From contig NZ_CP135000.1 of the NCBI RefSeq assembly GCF_039376655.1, positions 62,001 through 126,000 of the forward strand: DNA of 64,000 nucleotides. Direction: 5' to 3'. The notes below the pieces were generated by a model, which was not told the DNA's origin, ran no database searches, and saw only the letters and a program-made list of their open reading frames with translations. This stretch comes from Buchnera aphidicola (Pseudoregma panicola) (GTDB lineage: Bacteria; Pseudomonadota; Gammaproteobacteria; Enterobacterales; Enterobacteriaceae). A program made the position numbers and the translations under genes. Below, piece by piece: positions 8,092-17,742 of the stretch; positions within the stretch are counted from its first letter, which is position 1, and each line of letters opens with the position of its first letter.

Positions 8092-10101
8092 ATGAATAAA
8101 AAAATTTTATCAAATGCAATTAGAGCATTAAGTATAGATGCCATTCAAAAATCTAATTCAGGTCATCCAGGAATGCCTTTAGGTATGGCTGATATAGCAG
8201 AAGTTTTGTGGAGAAAATTTTTAAAACATAATCCTAAAAATCCAAATTGGCCTGATAGAGATAGATTTATTATGTCAAATGGTCATGGATCTATGTTATT
8301 ATATAGTTTATTACATTTAACTGGATATAATTTATCTATAGAAGATATAAAAAATTTTAGACAATTTGGATCAAAAACTCCAGGTCATCCAGAAAAACAT
8401 ATTACTGAAGGTGTAGAAATTACTACAGGTCCTTTAGGTCAAGGATTATCTAATGCTGTTGGAATGGCGATTTCAGAAAGTATTTTAAGTAATACTTTTA
8501 ATAAAAAAGATTTTAAAATAGTAGACCATTATACATGGGTTTTTGTTGGAGATGGATGTTTAATGGAAGGAATTTCTCATGAATCTTGTTCTTTAGCTGG
8601 TCATTTAAAATTAAATAAACTTATAGTTTTTTATGATAAAAATAATATTTCAATAGATGGAAATACAAATGGATGGTTTACTGAAGATATAAAAAAAAGA
8701 TTTGAATCATATAATTGGAGTGTTATAGATAATATTGATGGTCATTGTAAAGAAGATATAACAAAAGCTATTATAAAAGCTAAAAATAGTAAATGTAAAC
8801 CAGTTTTAATAATATGTAATACTAAAATTGGTTTTGGTTCTCCTAATAAAGAAAATTCCAGTGAATCTCATGGCTCTCCTTTAGGTGATGAAGAAGCAAT
8901 TTTAACTAAAAAAAATCTAAATTGGAAGTATGATCCTTTTTTTATTTCTAAAGACATATATAACAAATGGAATTGTACAAAAAAAGGTAAATTTTTAGAA
9001 AAAAAATGGAGAAACAATTTACTGAAATATAAGAAAGAATATCCTGATTTACATTTTGAATATATGAGAAGAATTAATAAGAATCTTCCAAAGAATTTTA
9101 AAAAAATTATTTCTAAGCATTTTAAAAAAGTATCTAAAAATGTCTTAAGTATATCTACTAGACAATCTTCTAAAAATACTATTGAAATTTTAGGTAGACA
9201 TTTAAAAGAGTTGTTAGGAGGTTCAGCAGATTTATCTGCAAGTAATTTAACTAAGTGGTCAGAATCCAAGTCAATTTTTAAAAACAAAAGTGGTAATTAT
9301 ATAGATTATGGTGTTAGAGAATTTGGAATGACTGCTATAGCTAATGGAATTTTTCATCATGGTGGATTTATACCTTACACTTCTACTTTTTTAATGTTTA
9401 TGGAATATGCTAGAAATGCTGTAAGAATGTCTGCTTTAATGAATACACAACAAATATTTATATATACTCATGATTCAATATGGTTAGGAGAAGATGGACC
9501 AACCCATCAACCTATAGAACAATTATCTAGTCTTAGAATAGTGCCAAATTTAAATGTTTGGAGACCATGTGATGAGTTAGAAACTATAGTAGCATGGAAA
9601 TCTGCAATAGAAAGATGTAATGGTCCAACAGCATTAATATTATCTAGACAAAATTTAAATTATGTAAATGAAAAAAATAAAAAAATAATTAAAAATATTA
9701 TGAAAGGAGGATATATAATTAAAGATTTTTCTAAAAATCCAAATTTTTTAATAATTTCTTGTGGATCTGAATTAAGTATATCTTATAAAGTATGTAAAAT
9801 TTTAATTAAAGATAAGAATTATAAAGTTAGATTAGTATCTATGCCTTCTACAAACATATTTGATTCTCAAGAAAAAAAATATAAAGAAAAAATATTACCG
9901 TTACACATAAAAAATAGAGTTTCTATAGAAGCAGGAATATCTGATTTTTGGTATAAATATATAGGAAATAATAATTTGTCTATTGGAATAAATAATTATT
10001 CATATTCAGCTCCTGAAAAAATTTTGTTAAAAAAATTAGGATTTGAAGTAAAACATATAGTAAAAAAAATAAAAAGTTTTTTTAACAATAAAAAATTATA
10101 A
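8092..10101 (+). CDS. tkt: Transketolase
   Basis: Thiamine diphosphate enzyme of the pentose phosphate pathway, transferring two-carbon units; together with transaldolase it makes ribose-5-P (for PRPP and histidine) and erythrose-4-P (for aromatics). 669 residues (E. coli 663-667). Visible: SNSGHPGMPLGMA near residue 21, LMSNGHGS-type IMSNGHGSMLLY, GPLGQGLSNAVGMA, the ThDP motif GDGCLMEGISHE at about 155-166 with DKNNISIDG, and the C-terminal-half ThDP-activating glutamate region VREFGMTAIANG. Start ATG 8092 with GGAG upstream. Synteny with talA and dapE suggests descent from the tktB copy. Confidence 0.96.
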   Translation: MNKKILSNAIRALSIDAIQKSNSGHPGMPLGMADIAEVLWRKFLKHNPKNPNWPDRDRFIMSNGHGSMLLYSLLHLTGYNLSIEDIKNFRQFGSKTPGHPEKHITEGVEITTGPLGQGLSNAVGMAISESILSNTFNKKDFKIVDHYTWVFVGDGCLMEGISHESCSLAGHLKLNKLIVFYDKNNISIDGNTNGWFTEDIKKRFESYNWSVIDNIDGHCKEDITKAIIKAKNSKCKPVLIICNTKIGFGSPNKENSSESHGSPLGDEEAILTKKNLNWKYDPFFISKDIYNKWNCTKKGKFLEKKWRNNLLKYKKEYPDLHFEYMRRINKNLPKNFKKIISKHFKKVSKNVLSISTRQSSKNTIEILGRHLKELLGGSADLSASNLTKWSESKSIFKNKSGNYIDYGVREFGMTAIANGIFHHGGFIPYTSTFLMFMEYARNAVRMSALMNTQQIFIYTHDSIWLGEDGPTHQPIEQLSSLRIVPNLNVWRPCDELETIVAWKSAIERCNGPTALILSRQNLNYVNEKNKKIIKNIMKGGYIIKDFSKNPNFLIISCGSELSISYKVCKILIKDKNYKVRLVSMPSTNIFDSQEKKYKEKILPLHIKNRVSIEAGISDFWYKYIGNNNLSIGINNYSYSAPEKILLKKLGFEVKHIVKKIKSFFNNKKL

Positions 10102-10148
10102 TTTTTATATTTTATTTTTTAATTTTTTTATATTTTTTAGGAAAATTT

Positions 10149-11291
10149 ATGTGTAGTTCTATTATAAATTTGTTAAATAAATTAATTTGTATACCATCTA
10201 TTAGCCCAAATGATTTAGGGTGTCAGAAAATTATATCAAAAAAATTATTAAATATGGGTTTTTCTATAAAAAATTTTGATATAAAAAATACAAAAAATAT
10301 GTGGGCTGAAATAGGTAGTAAAAAAAATGGAAAAACATTAAATTTTTTAGGGCATACTGATGTAGTTCCTTCTGGAAATTTATATAATTGGAAATTCGAT
10401 CCGTTCACCCCTACTATATATAAAGGAAAATTGTTTGGAAGAGGATCTTCAGATATGAAAGGATCTATATCTTCTTTTATAATAGCTATTAAAAAATTTT
10501 TATATAATTTTAGAAATAGAATGAAAGGAAGAATAACAGTGTTATTAACTTCTGATGAAGAAGGAAATGCTAAAAATGGTATTAAAAAAGTAGTAGAAAA
10601 ATTAATTAAAAAAAAAGAAAAAATAGATTATTGCATAGTAGGAGAACCTACATCTGAAAAATTTTTAGGAGATACAATAAAAAATGGAAGAAGAGGATCT
10701 TTACATTTACAGTTATTTTTAAAAGGAAAAGGAGGTCATATTGCATATTATAATTCTTCTGAAAATTTAATTCACAAATCATCTTTATTTATTAATGATT
10801 TAATTAAATTAGACTGGAAAGAAAAATTTATTAATAAAAATGAAATTACAAATGTTCAAGTTTCTAAAATATTTTCTGAAGATACAGTAGAAAATATGAT
10901 TTCTGAAAATTTATTTATTAGAATAAATTTTAGATTTAGTTATAAAATTAGTGTGAGTTATATAAAACGTTGTGTGAAAAATTTATTAAACTATCATAAA
11001 ATAAATTGTAATATGAATTGGAACATTTCTGCCAAGCCTTTTATTACTAAAAACGGAAAACTATTAGATTCTGTTGTAGATTCAATTTTATATTTTAATA
11101 AAAATAAACCAAATATATCTATGTCTGGCGGTACGTCTGATGGAAGATTTATTAATAAAATGAAATCTCAAATAATAGAATTAGGATTGCTTAATAATAC
11201 TATTCATAAGCCAAATGAATTCGTAAAAATTTCAGATTTAAAAAAGTTAAGTAAAATTTATGAAAAAATTATTGAAAAATTATTGTTATAA
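10149..11291 (+). CDS. dapE: Succinyl-diaminopimelate desuccinylase
   Basis: Di-zinc M20-family hydrolase that removes succinate from N-succinyl-L,L-diaminopimelate in the lysine and peptidoglycan pathway. 380 residues (E. coli 375). Metal ligands and catalytic residues are in place: LGHTDVVPSG, LFGRGSSDMKGS, the catalytic SDEEGNA, CIVGEPTS, and the final histidine in NNTIHKPNE; SGGTSDGRF aligns with the substrate loop. Start ATG 10149 with AGGAAAATTT upstream. It is convergent with dapA, another gene of the same pathway, across a shared terminator. Confidence 0.96.
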   Translation: MCSSIINLLNKLICIPSISPNDLGCQKIISKKLLNMGFSIKNFDIKNTKNMWAEIGSKKNGKTLNFLGHTDVVPSGNLYNWKFDPFTPTIYKGKLFGRGSSDMKGSISSFIIAIKKFLYNFRNRMKGRITVLLTSDEEGNAKNGIKKVVEKLIKKKEKIDYCIVGEPTSEKFLGDTIKNGRRGSLHLQLFLKGKGGHIAYYNSSENLIHKSSLFINDLIKLDWKEKFINKNEITNVQVSKIFSEDTVENMISENLFIRINFRFSYKISVSYIKRCVKNLLNYHKINCNMNWNISAKPFITKNGKLLDSVVDSILYFNKNKPNISMSGGTSDGRFINKMKSQIIELGLLNNTIHKPNEFVKISDLKKLSKIYEKIIEKLLL

Positions 11292-11323
11292 TTTTAAATT
11301 TTATAATGTTTATTAATATTTTA

Positions 11324-11366
11324 TAATACACGGAGTATCAGTAGACACTCTGTGTATTTTTTTTTT
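11324..11366. terminator. Bidirectional terminator between dapE and dapA
   Basis: Stem with arms 11324-11335 (AATACACGGAGT) and 11346-11357, one G-U pair, loop ATCAGTAGAC, followed by a run of ten or more T. It is one of the few GC-containing spots here and lies between convergent genes. The A-rich flank allows it to work on both strands. Confidence 0.85.
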
Positions 11367-11396
11367 AAAAAAAATTTTAGTTAAATAATTTTTATT

Positions 11397-12293
11397 TTAT
11401 TTTTTAAATATAATTTTTCTAATAACATTTTTTTTTAAAAAATTTTTAAAAACACTTTTATTTTTTTTAGATAATTTTGTTAAAGGTAATCTTACTGTAT
11501 CATTTTTTATAAGTCCTATTTTCTTAGATATCCACTTTATTGGTATAGGATTTGTTTCTATAAACATAAATTTGTTTAATTCATGTATTTTGTTGTTTAT
11601 TTTTCTGGCTTTATAAAATTTTTTTTTAATTGCAAAATTACACATTTTAAATATTTTATTTGGAATTATATTAGCTGTAACTGATATTACAGCATCTCCT
11701 CCTAATTGCATAAAATCTAATGCAGTAGTATCATCACCGCTAATTAGTAAAAATTTTTTATTTACAAAATATTTTATATTATTTACTCTTGATAAATCAC
11801 TACTAGCCTCTTTTATACCTATTATATTTTTTATTTTAGAAAGTTTTATTACAGTTTTAGGTAATAGATCTGATCCTGTTCTTTTCGGTATATTATATAA
11901 TATTTGTGGAAGATCAGTGTTACTAGAAATTTTTTTAAAATGTTCAAATATTCCTTTTTGTGTAGGTTTGTTATAATAAGGAACAACATTAAGGCATGCA
12001 GATATTCCTGAATTTTCTAATTTTTTTGTTAATTCTATTGATTCATAAGTAGAATTTGATCCTGTCCCTGCTATTATTGGTATTTTTTTTTTTGCGTATT
12101 TTAATGTTTTTATAATTACTTTATAATGTTCACTTTCTGTTAAAGTAGCAGATTCTCCTGTAGTTCCTACAGAGACAATAGCATTTGTATTATTTTTAAT
12201 ATGATATTTTACTAATTTTTTTAAACTTTTGTAACAAACTTCTCCATTTATTTTCATAGGAGTTATTAAAGCAACAATACTGCCTTTAAACAT
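11397..12293 (-). CDS. dapA: 4-hydroxy-tetrahydrodipicolinate synthase
   Basis: Class I aldolase that condenses pyruvate with aspartate semialdehyde, the committed step of lysine and diaminopimelate synthesis. 298 residues (E. coli 292). The Schiff-base lysine K161 (IIGIKEASSDL), Y133 (ILYNIPKRTG) and T44/T45 (SVGTTGESATL) are present at standard positions, as is VVPYYNKPTQKG. Start ATG 12293. Lysine is an essential amino acid for insects, so retention fits a nutritional symbiont. The 170-base gap upstream to aroC shows only AT-rich sequence. Confidence 0.96.
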   Translation of the reverse strand: MFKGSIVALITPMKINGEVCYKSLKKLVKYHIKNNTNAIVSVGTTGESATLTESEHYKVIIKTLKYAKKKIPIIAGTGSNSTYESIELTKKLENSGISACLNVVPYYNKPTQKGIFEHFKKISSNTDLPQILYNIPKRTGSDLLPKTVIKLSKIKNIIGIKEASSDLSRVNNIKYFVNKKFLLISGDDTTALDFMQLGGDAVISVTANIIPNKIFKMCNFAIKKKFYKARKINNKIHELNKFMFIETNPIPIKWISKKIGLIKNDTVRLPLTKLSKKNKSVFKNFLKKNVIRKIIFKK

Positions 12294-12463
12294 ATAAATT
12301 CTCTCTTAAAATAAAGTATATTTTTTATGAAAAAATTAAAAATAAAATAATTTTAAAAGTATTAATATATTTATATTTTTATTTAACTTATATAATATTT
12401 TTTATTTTTAAATATTAAAAAATATATTTATTTGTTTTTAATAAAAAATTAGAAAAATATATT

Positions 12464-13525
12464 TTATTTTTTACATTGAGCATTGTTTCTTAAAATATGA
12501 TCCATTAATACAATAGCAATCATTGATTCTGCTATAGGAACAGCTCTTATTCCAACACATGGATCATGTCTTCCTCTTACTACTATACTAGTATTTTTAT
12601 TTTTTTTGTTTATCGTATTACATTTTATTTTTATGCTGGATGTTGGTTTTAATGATATTGTTGCTATTATATCTTGACCATTACTTATTCCGCCTAAAAT
12701 TCCTCCAGAATGATTTGTTTTAAATCCATTTGAATACATTTCATCTCTATTTTCTGTTCCTCTTTGTGTAGATACATTTACTCCATCTCCTATTTCTACA
12801 GATTTTACTGCATTTATTCCCATTAAAGCATAAGATATTTCTGCATCTAATTTATCAAAAACAGGTTCTCCTAATCCAGGTGGAACATTTTTAGATATTA
12901 TTGTTATTTTTGCTCCTATTGAATTATTTTCTTTTTTTATTTTTTTTATAAAATTTTTTATTTCTTTTATTTTTTTTTTTTCTCCGCAAAAAAATGGATT
13001 TTTTTCTACTGTTTTCCAATCTTTTATATCACATGATATAGGTCCTATTTGTTTTAGATATCCTCTTATTTTTATATTATATTTTTCAAATAAATATTTT
13101 TTTGCAAAAGCTCCTGCTGCTACTCTCATACATGTTTCTCTTGCTGATGATCTTCCTCCTCCTCTGTGATCTCTAATTCCATATTTTTTTTGATATGTAT
13201 AATCTGCATGACCTGGTCTATATATATTTTTTATAGAATCATAGTCTTTTTTTCTTTGATCCATATTTTTTATTGTTAAACCTATACTAGTACCTGTAGT
13301 TTTTCCATTAAAAATTCCTGAAAGTATTTTAATTTTGTCTTTTTCTCTTCTTTGAGTTGTATATTTTGAATTTCCAGGTTTTCTTTTATCTAGCTCGTAT
13401 TGTATATATTTTTCTGATATTTTTATACCAGGAGGCATTCCATCTATTATGCATCCAAGTGAATGACCATGAGATTCTCCATATGTTGTTACACAAAATA
13501 TTTTTCCTATTGTATTTCCAGACAT
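12464..13525 (-). CDS. aroC: Chorismate synthase
   Basis: Last enzyme of the shikimate pathway, converting EPSP to chorismate with reduced FMN as cofactor; chorismate feeds phenylalanine and tryptophan. 353 residues (E. coli 361). Family signatures are clear: [15 protein letters not shown] near residue 24-33, RRGHADYTY-type [30 protein letters not shown], and late [16 protein letters not shown] with [16 protein letters not shown]. Start ATG 13525 with AGGAACTAAAA upstream. It lies upstream of dapA on the minus strand and diverges from smrB. Confidence 0.96.
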   Translation of the reverse strand: MSGNTIGKIFCVTTYGESHGHSLGCIIDGMPPGIKISEKYIQYELDKRKPGNSKYTTQRREKDKIKILSGIFNGKTTGTSIGLTIKNMDQRKKDYDSIKNIYRPGHADYTYQKKYGIRDHRGGGRSSARETCMRVAAGAFAKKYLFEKYNIKIRGYLKQIGPISCDIKDWKTVEKNPFFCGEKKKIKEIKNFIKKIKKENNSIGAKITIISKNVPPGLGEPVFDKLDAEISYALMGINAVKSVEIGDGVNVSTQRGTENRDEMYSNGFKTNHSGGILGGISNGQDIIATISLKPTSSIKIKCNTINKKNKNTSIVVRGRHDPCVGIRAVPIAESMIAIVLMDHILRNNAQCKK

Positions 13526-13712
13526 TTTTAGTTCCTATTTTTTTTTATAAAAAATTTAATTATTTTATTTTAGATATTATATACATAATTTTTGTGTTTT
13601 AATTAATTTTTTTATTTTTTTAAAAAATATATGTTTTTTATATAAAAAATTTTATAATTATAATATTATTAATAATTTATTATTTTTTATGATTTATAAA
13701 ATTGGAGTAATT

Positions 13713-14237
13713 ATGAACAAAAAAAATTTTATTTCTTCAAATGATTTGTTTCTTTTTAAAAAATCTTTTAAAAATATAGATAAAATAGTTCAAGATAATA
13801 TTTTTTATTATAAAAAAAATGTTTGTCTTAGGAAAAAAAAGTATAAAAAAAATAATTTTGAAAAAGATTTTCACAAACATTTTTTTTCTAAAAAAAATTT
13901 TAATAGTAATTTATCTTATAAACCTATTAGATATGTTAGATCAAGTTGCTTTATTAAAAAATTAAAAGAATTAATATATGGAAAATTTTTTCCTGAAATT
14001 TTTTTGGATGTTCATGGAATGAATACTTCACAAACGAAGGTAGAATTAGCAAATTTATTTACTATATGTTATGAAAAAAAAATTTCTTATATAAGTATAA
14101 TTCATGGACATGGAAAAGAAATATTGAAAAAACAAATACCTTTTTGGCTTTCTAATCACCCTGACATTGTTGCTTTTCATGAAGCTCCTAGATTTTCAGG
14201 AAAAAGTTCTTCAATTTTTGTAATAATAGATATTTAA
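13713..14237 (+). CDS. smrB: Smr-domain endonuclease SmrB (YfcN)
   Basis: Ribosome-rescue endonuclease that in E. coli cleaves mRNA between collided ribosomes. 174 residues (E. coli 183). The C-terminal Smr domain (about residues 85-172) carries FLDVHGMNTSQTKVEL, the catalytic HGHGKEILK motif and FWLSNHPDIVAFHEAP, matching E. coli YfcN. The N-terminal part is lysine-rich and diverged, ending in the conserved RYVR motif. The ATG at 13713 is chosen because GGAG ends five bases upstream and the product then starts like SmrB; an ATG eight codons further up (13689) is less supported. In E. coli smrB is the divergent neighbour of the prmB-aroC operon, as here. Confidence 0.88.
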   Translation: MNKKNFISSNDLFLFKKSFKNIDKIVQDNIFYYKKNVCLRKKKYKKNNFEKDFHKHFFSKKNFNSNLSYKPIRYVRSSCFIKKLKELIYGKFFPEIFLDVHGMNTSQTKVELANLFTICYEKKISYISIIHGHGKEILKKQIPFWLSNHPDIVAFHEAPRFSGKSSSIFVIIDI

Positions 14238-14345
14238 AATTATAACTATAATTTTATATTATAATTATTTTTTAAAACTTTAAAATAATTATTTTTTAAT
14301 ATTTTTATTTTTAAATAATAATAAAAATTATTTTAAAAATAATTT

Positions 14346-14376
14346 TTGTTTAAAAAATTTTGTAAAATATTATAAT
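14346..14376 (+). promoter_or_regulatory. Possible promoter of the his operon
   Basis: A perfect -10 hexamer TATAAT at 14371-14376 with TTGTTT at 14346-14351, spacing 19 bases, lies about 50 bases before hisG. In DNA this rich in AT such hexamers arise by chance, so the call is weak. No histidine-rich leader peptide is found in 14238-14426. Confidence 0.3.
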
Positions 14377-14426
14377 ACATTTTTATAGTTGTTATTTATT
14401 ATTAAATTTTAAAGAGAGATTTAAAT

Positions 14427-15323
14427 ATGTATGATAATAAATTAAGAATAGCAATACAAAAATCTGGAAGATTAAGTAAAGATTCTAGAAAATTGTTAAG
14501 AAATTGTGATATAAAAATAAATTTTCAAAAAAACAAATTAATTTCTTTTTCAGAAAATATGCCTATTGATGTAATGTGTGTTAGAGATGATGATATACCA
14601 GGATTAGTTATAGACGGTATAGTAGATTTAGGAATTGTTGGAAGAAATGTTTTAGAAGAAGAAGTTTTGAAAAGAAAATTCAAATTAGAAAAAATTTCTT
14701 TTAAAATATTAAAACATTTAGATTTTGGATTGTGTAGACTTTCTATAGGTATACCGACTGAAAAAAAATATTATGGAATAAAATGTTTAAATGGATTGAG
14801 AATAGCTACTTCTTATCCTTATATATTAAAAAAATATTTTTATAAAAAAAACATTTCTTTTAAGTTATGCAAATTAAATGGATCTGTAGAAGTTGCTATT
14901 AGAGCTGGATTAGCAGATGCAATTTTTGATTTAGTTTCTACAGGAGAAGCTTTAGTTTCAAATGGGTTAAAAGAAGTAAAAATAATACATAATTCTAGTG
15001 CTTGTATAATTTCTAGTAATAAAAATTTTAATTTTTTTAAAAAAAATGTTGTAAAAACTTTTATATCTAGAATTAATGGTGTTATTAAAGCTAGAAAATC
15101 TAAATATATTATTTTACATATATCTTCTGATAAGGTAAAAAATATATTTAGATTATTTTCAGAATGTGAAAAACCTATAATATATAAATTATTAGAAAAT
15201 GATAATATAGTAGTAGTACATATAATTAGTAGAGAATCAATATTTTGGGAAACTATGGAAAAATTAAAAGAACTAGGAGCTAAATCTATATTAGTTTTTC
15301 CAATTGAAAAAATGTTGGAGTAA
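14427..15323 (+). CDS. hisG: ATP phosphoribosyltransferase
   Basis: First committed enzyme of histidine synthesis, joining ATP and PRPP; normally feedback-inhibited by histidine. 298 residues (E. coli 299), the long form with a C-terminal ACT-like regulatory domain (about 225-298). Visible: RIAIQKSGRLS at the start, IVDLGIVGRNVLEE, and the PRPP-binding region ending in GSVEVAIRAGLADAIFDLVSTGEAL. Start ATG 14427 with GAGAG upstream. First gene of an unbroken hisGDCBHAFI operon in the E. coli order. Both domains are present, so feedback control could still operate. Confidence 0.97.
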   Translation: MYDNKLRIAIQKSGRLSKDSRKLLRNCDIKINFQKNKLISFSENMPIDVMCVRDDDIPGLVIDGIVDLGIVGRNVLEEEVLKRKFKLEKISFKILKHLDFGLCRLSIGIPTEKKYYGIKCLNGLRIATSYPYILKKYFYKKNISFKLCKLNGSVEVAIRAGLADAIFDLVSTGEALVSNGLKEVKIIHNSSACIISSNKNFNFFKKNVVKTFISRINGVIKARKSKYIILHISSDKVKNIFRLFSECEKPIIYKLLENDNIVVVHIISRESIFWETMEKLKELGAKSILVFPIEKMLE

Positions 15324-15329
15324 TTTTAA

Positions 15330-16655
15330 ATGAATTTGAATAATAATATATATTTTTGGAAAAGCTTAACAAGTTTAGAAAAAAAAAATGTATTGAAAAG
15401 ACCTATATTTTTCATAAATAAAAAATTACAAAATAGTGTTTTTAATATATTAAAAAATATTGAAAAGTTCGGAGATTTATATATATATAAATATAATTTT
15501 TTATTTGATAATATTAATATTGATAAAATTAAAATAGATTGTGATAAAATAAATATAAAAAATATTAATGTAGAAAAAAAGTTTAAAAATGCAGTTTTAC
15601 ATGCTAAAAAAAATATAGAAAAATTTCATTTATTACAAAAAAAAAATAATAATATAGATGTTATAATAGAAGATGGAATTAATTGTAAATATATAGAAAA
15701 ACCAATTTCTGATATTGGAATTTATATACCTAAAGGAGTAAATTCTAATTTAATTTCTACTATGCTTATGTTATGTGTTCCTGCTAATATTGCAGGATGT
15801 GAAAATATAGTTGTTTGTTCTCCTCCAAAAATTAGTAATGAACTTTTATATACTGCAAAAATTTGTAATATAAAAAGTATTTTTCAAGTTGGAGGTGCTC
15901 AAGCTATAGGATCTATGGCTTTTGGAACTAAAACTGTTCCTAAAGTTAGTAAAATTTTTGGACCTGGAAATGCTTATGTTACTGAAGCAAAAATTCAAGT
16001 TAGTAAAATGCATGTTGGTGTAAGTATTGATATTCCAGCAGGACCTTCTGAATTGTTAATAGTTTCAGATGAAAATTCTAATCCAAAATTTATATCATCA
16101 GATTTAATTGCTCAGTCAGAGCATGGAAAAGATTCTCATACAATTTTATTAACTAATTCATTAAGTTTAATAAAAAATGTTATAAAAGAAATTGAATTTC
16201 AATTAATAGATTTTCCTAGAAAAGAAATATTAATAAAATCTTTATGTAACAGTAAATTTATTTTAGAAAAGGATTTGTTTAATTGTATAAATATTTCTAA
16301 TATTTATTCTCCTGAACATTTATGTATTTATTCTAAAAATTATAAAGATTTGTTAGAAAACGTAAAAAATGCTGGATCAATTTTTTTAGGAGAGTGGTCT
16401 CCTGAAGTTATAGGAGATTATGCTTCAGGAACAAATCATGTATTGCCTACTTATGGATATTCTTCTTCTTTATCTGGAATTGGATTAAAAGATTTTTTTA
16501 AAAATATTACAATACAAGAATTAAATTATAAAGGATTTTTAAATATATACAATACTGTAAATATTATGTCTAAAACAGAAGGTTTAGAAGGGCATAGAAG
16601 ATCTATTAAAATAAGAAAAAAATATTTAGAGGAAAATAAAAATTTTGAACTTTAA
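15330..16655 (+). CDS. hisD: Histidinol dehydrogenase
   Basis: Zinc enzyme performing the last two oxidations from histidinol to histidine with NAD. 441 residues (E. coli 434). Signature stretches: GIYIPKGVNSNLISTMLM, QVGGAQAIGSMAFGT, KIFGPGNAYVTEAK, the zinc and substrate motif AQSEHGKDSHTILL, SPEHLCIY, and GTNHVLPTYGYS near the C-terminus. ATG 15330 lies six bases after hisG. Its 3' end overlaps the TTG start of hisC by 11 bases. Confidence 0.97.
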   Translation: MNLNNNIYFWKSLTSLEKKNVLKRPIFFINKKLQNSVFNILKNIEKFGDLYIYKYNFLFDNINIDKIKIDCDKINIKNINVEKKFKNAVLHAKKNIEKFHLLQKKNNNIDVIIEDGINCKYIEKPISDIGIYIPKGVNSNLISTMLMLCVPANIAGCENIVVCSPPKISNELLYTAKICNIKSIFQVGGAQAIGSMAFGTKTVPKVSKIFGPGNAYVTEAKIQVSKMHVGVSIDIPAGPSELLIVSDENSNPKFISSDLIAQSEHGKDSHTILLTNSLSLIKNVIKEIEFQLIDFPRKEILIKSLCNSKFILEKDLFNCINISNIYSPEHLCIYSKNYKDLLENVKNAGSIFLGEWSPEVIGDYASGTNHVLPTYGYSSSLSGIGLKDFFKNITIQELNYKGFLNIYNTVNIMSKTEGLEGHRRSIKIRKKYLEENKNFEL

Positions 16656-17718
16656 AAAACTAGTAAAATTTAATATTAATAATTTTATTCCATATAAATC
16701 TGCAAGAAGTATGTGTGTTAATGGTAGTGTTTGGTTAAATGCAAATGAATCACCTGTTAACAATGAGTTTTTTTTATTAAATAAAAATTTAAATAGATAT
16801 CCTTATCCTCAGCCAAAAAACATTATTTTAAGATATTCTAAATATTCTAAAGTTAATTTTAATAATGTATTAATAAGCAGAGGTATAGATGAGTCAATAG
16901 AATTATTTACAAAAATTTTTTGTAGACCAAAAATAGATAAAATAATGTATTTTTCTCCAACTTATGATATGTATAGAATAACTGCAGAAATATTTAGAAT
17001 AGATACAGTTAATATATTTTTAAAAAATTATAATAATTTTAATTATGATATAATTAGAAAAAATATAAAATTTTTAAAATTGATATATATATGCAGGCCT
17101 AATAATCCTACTGGTGATATTATGCCGAAAGAAATTTTAATAAATATATTAAATATTTGTAAAAAAACATCTTTAGTAATAGTAGATGAAGCTTATATAG
17201 AATTTTGTTGTTATAAAAGTGTAGTTCACCTAATAGATAAATATTCTAATTTAGTTGTTTTAAGAACTTTGTCAAAAGCTTTTGGATTAGCTGGAATAAG
17301 ATGTGGATTTTCAATAGCTAATTCGGAAATAATAAATATATTGAACAAGTTTATTGCTCCTTATCCAATACCTACTCCTGTATGTAATATTGTTAATAAA
17401 TTTTTAAGTAATAAATTTATTAGTTTTATGAAAAAATCTGTTTTAGAAATAAATAAGAATAAAAATTGGTTATTTAAAAAACTTAAAAAAATTTATTTTA
17501 TAAAAAAAGTTTTTAAAAGTTATGCTAATTATATATTGATAAAATGTATTTCATCAGATTTTATTATTAAAAAATTAGAATCTAAAGGAATAATATTAAG
17601 AGATCAAAACAAAAATTTTGGATTAAAAAATTGTATTAGAATTTCTATAGGCACAAAATTAGAATGTAAAAAATTAATTTATGAATTAAAAAAAATTTCT
17701 TATAAAAATATATTTTAA
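16645..17718 (+). CDS. hisC: Histidinol-phosphate aminotransferase (TTG start)
   Basis: PLP-dependent class II aminotransferase converting imidazole acetol phosphate to histidinol phosphate; in related symbionts it may also serve other transaminations (inference). 357 residues (E. coli 356). The PLP lysine is K211 in RTLSKAFGLAGIRCGF; VDEAYIEF and the N-terminal YKSARSMCVNGSVWLNANESP region align. The start is TTG at 16645, overlapping the hisD end, with AGAGGA at 16628-16633; the next in-frame ATG would remove the first 22 residues including conserved ones, so TTG is preferred. Confidence 0.95.
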   Translation: MNFKKLVKFNINNFIPYKSARSMCVNGSVWLNANESPVNNEFFLLNKNLNRYPYPQPKNIILRYSKYSKVNFNNVLISRGIDESIELFTKIFCRPKIDKIMYFSPTYDMYRITAEIFRIDTVNIFLKNYNNFNYDIIRKNIKFLKLIYICRPNNPTGDIMPKEILINILNICKKTSLVIVDEAYIEFCCYKSVVHLIDKYSNLVVLRTLSKAFGLAGIRCGFSIANSEIINILNKFIAPYPIPTPVCNIVNKFLSNKFISFMKKSVLEINKNKNWLFKKLKKIYFIKKVFKSYANYILIKCISSDFIIKKLESKGIILRDQNKNFGLKNCIRISIGTKLECKKLIYELKKISYKNIF

Positions 17719-17742
17719 TTATTAAGAGTATTTTATTATATT

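Noticed and set aside
8868..9287. A 139-codon minus-strand open frame inside tkt
   Set aside because: It lies wholly within the conserved transketolase coding sequence and shows no recognisable domain.
14238..14426. Possible hisL leader peptide
   Set aside because: Only one CAT triplet occurs in the region and no run of His codons exists in any plus-strand frame.
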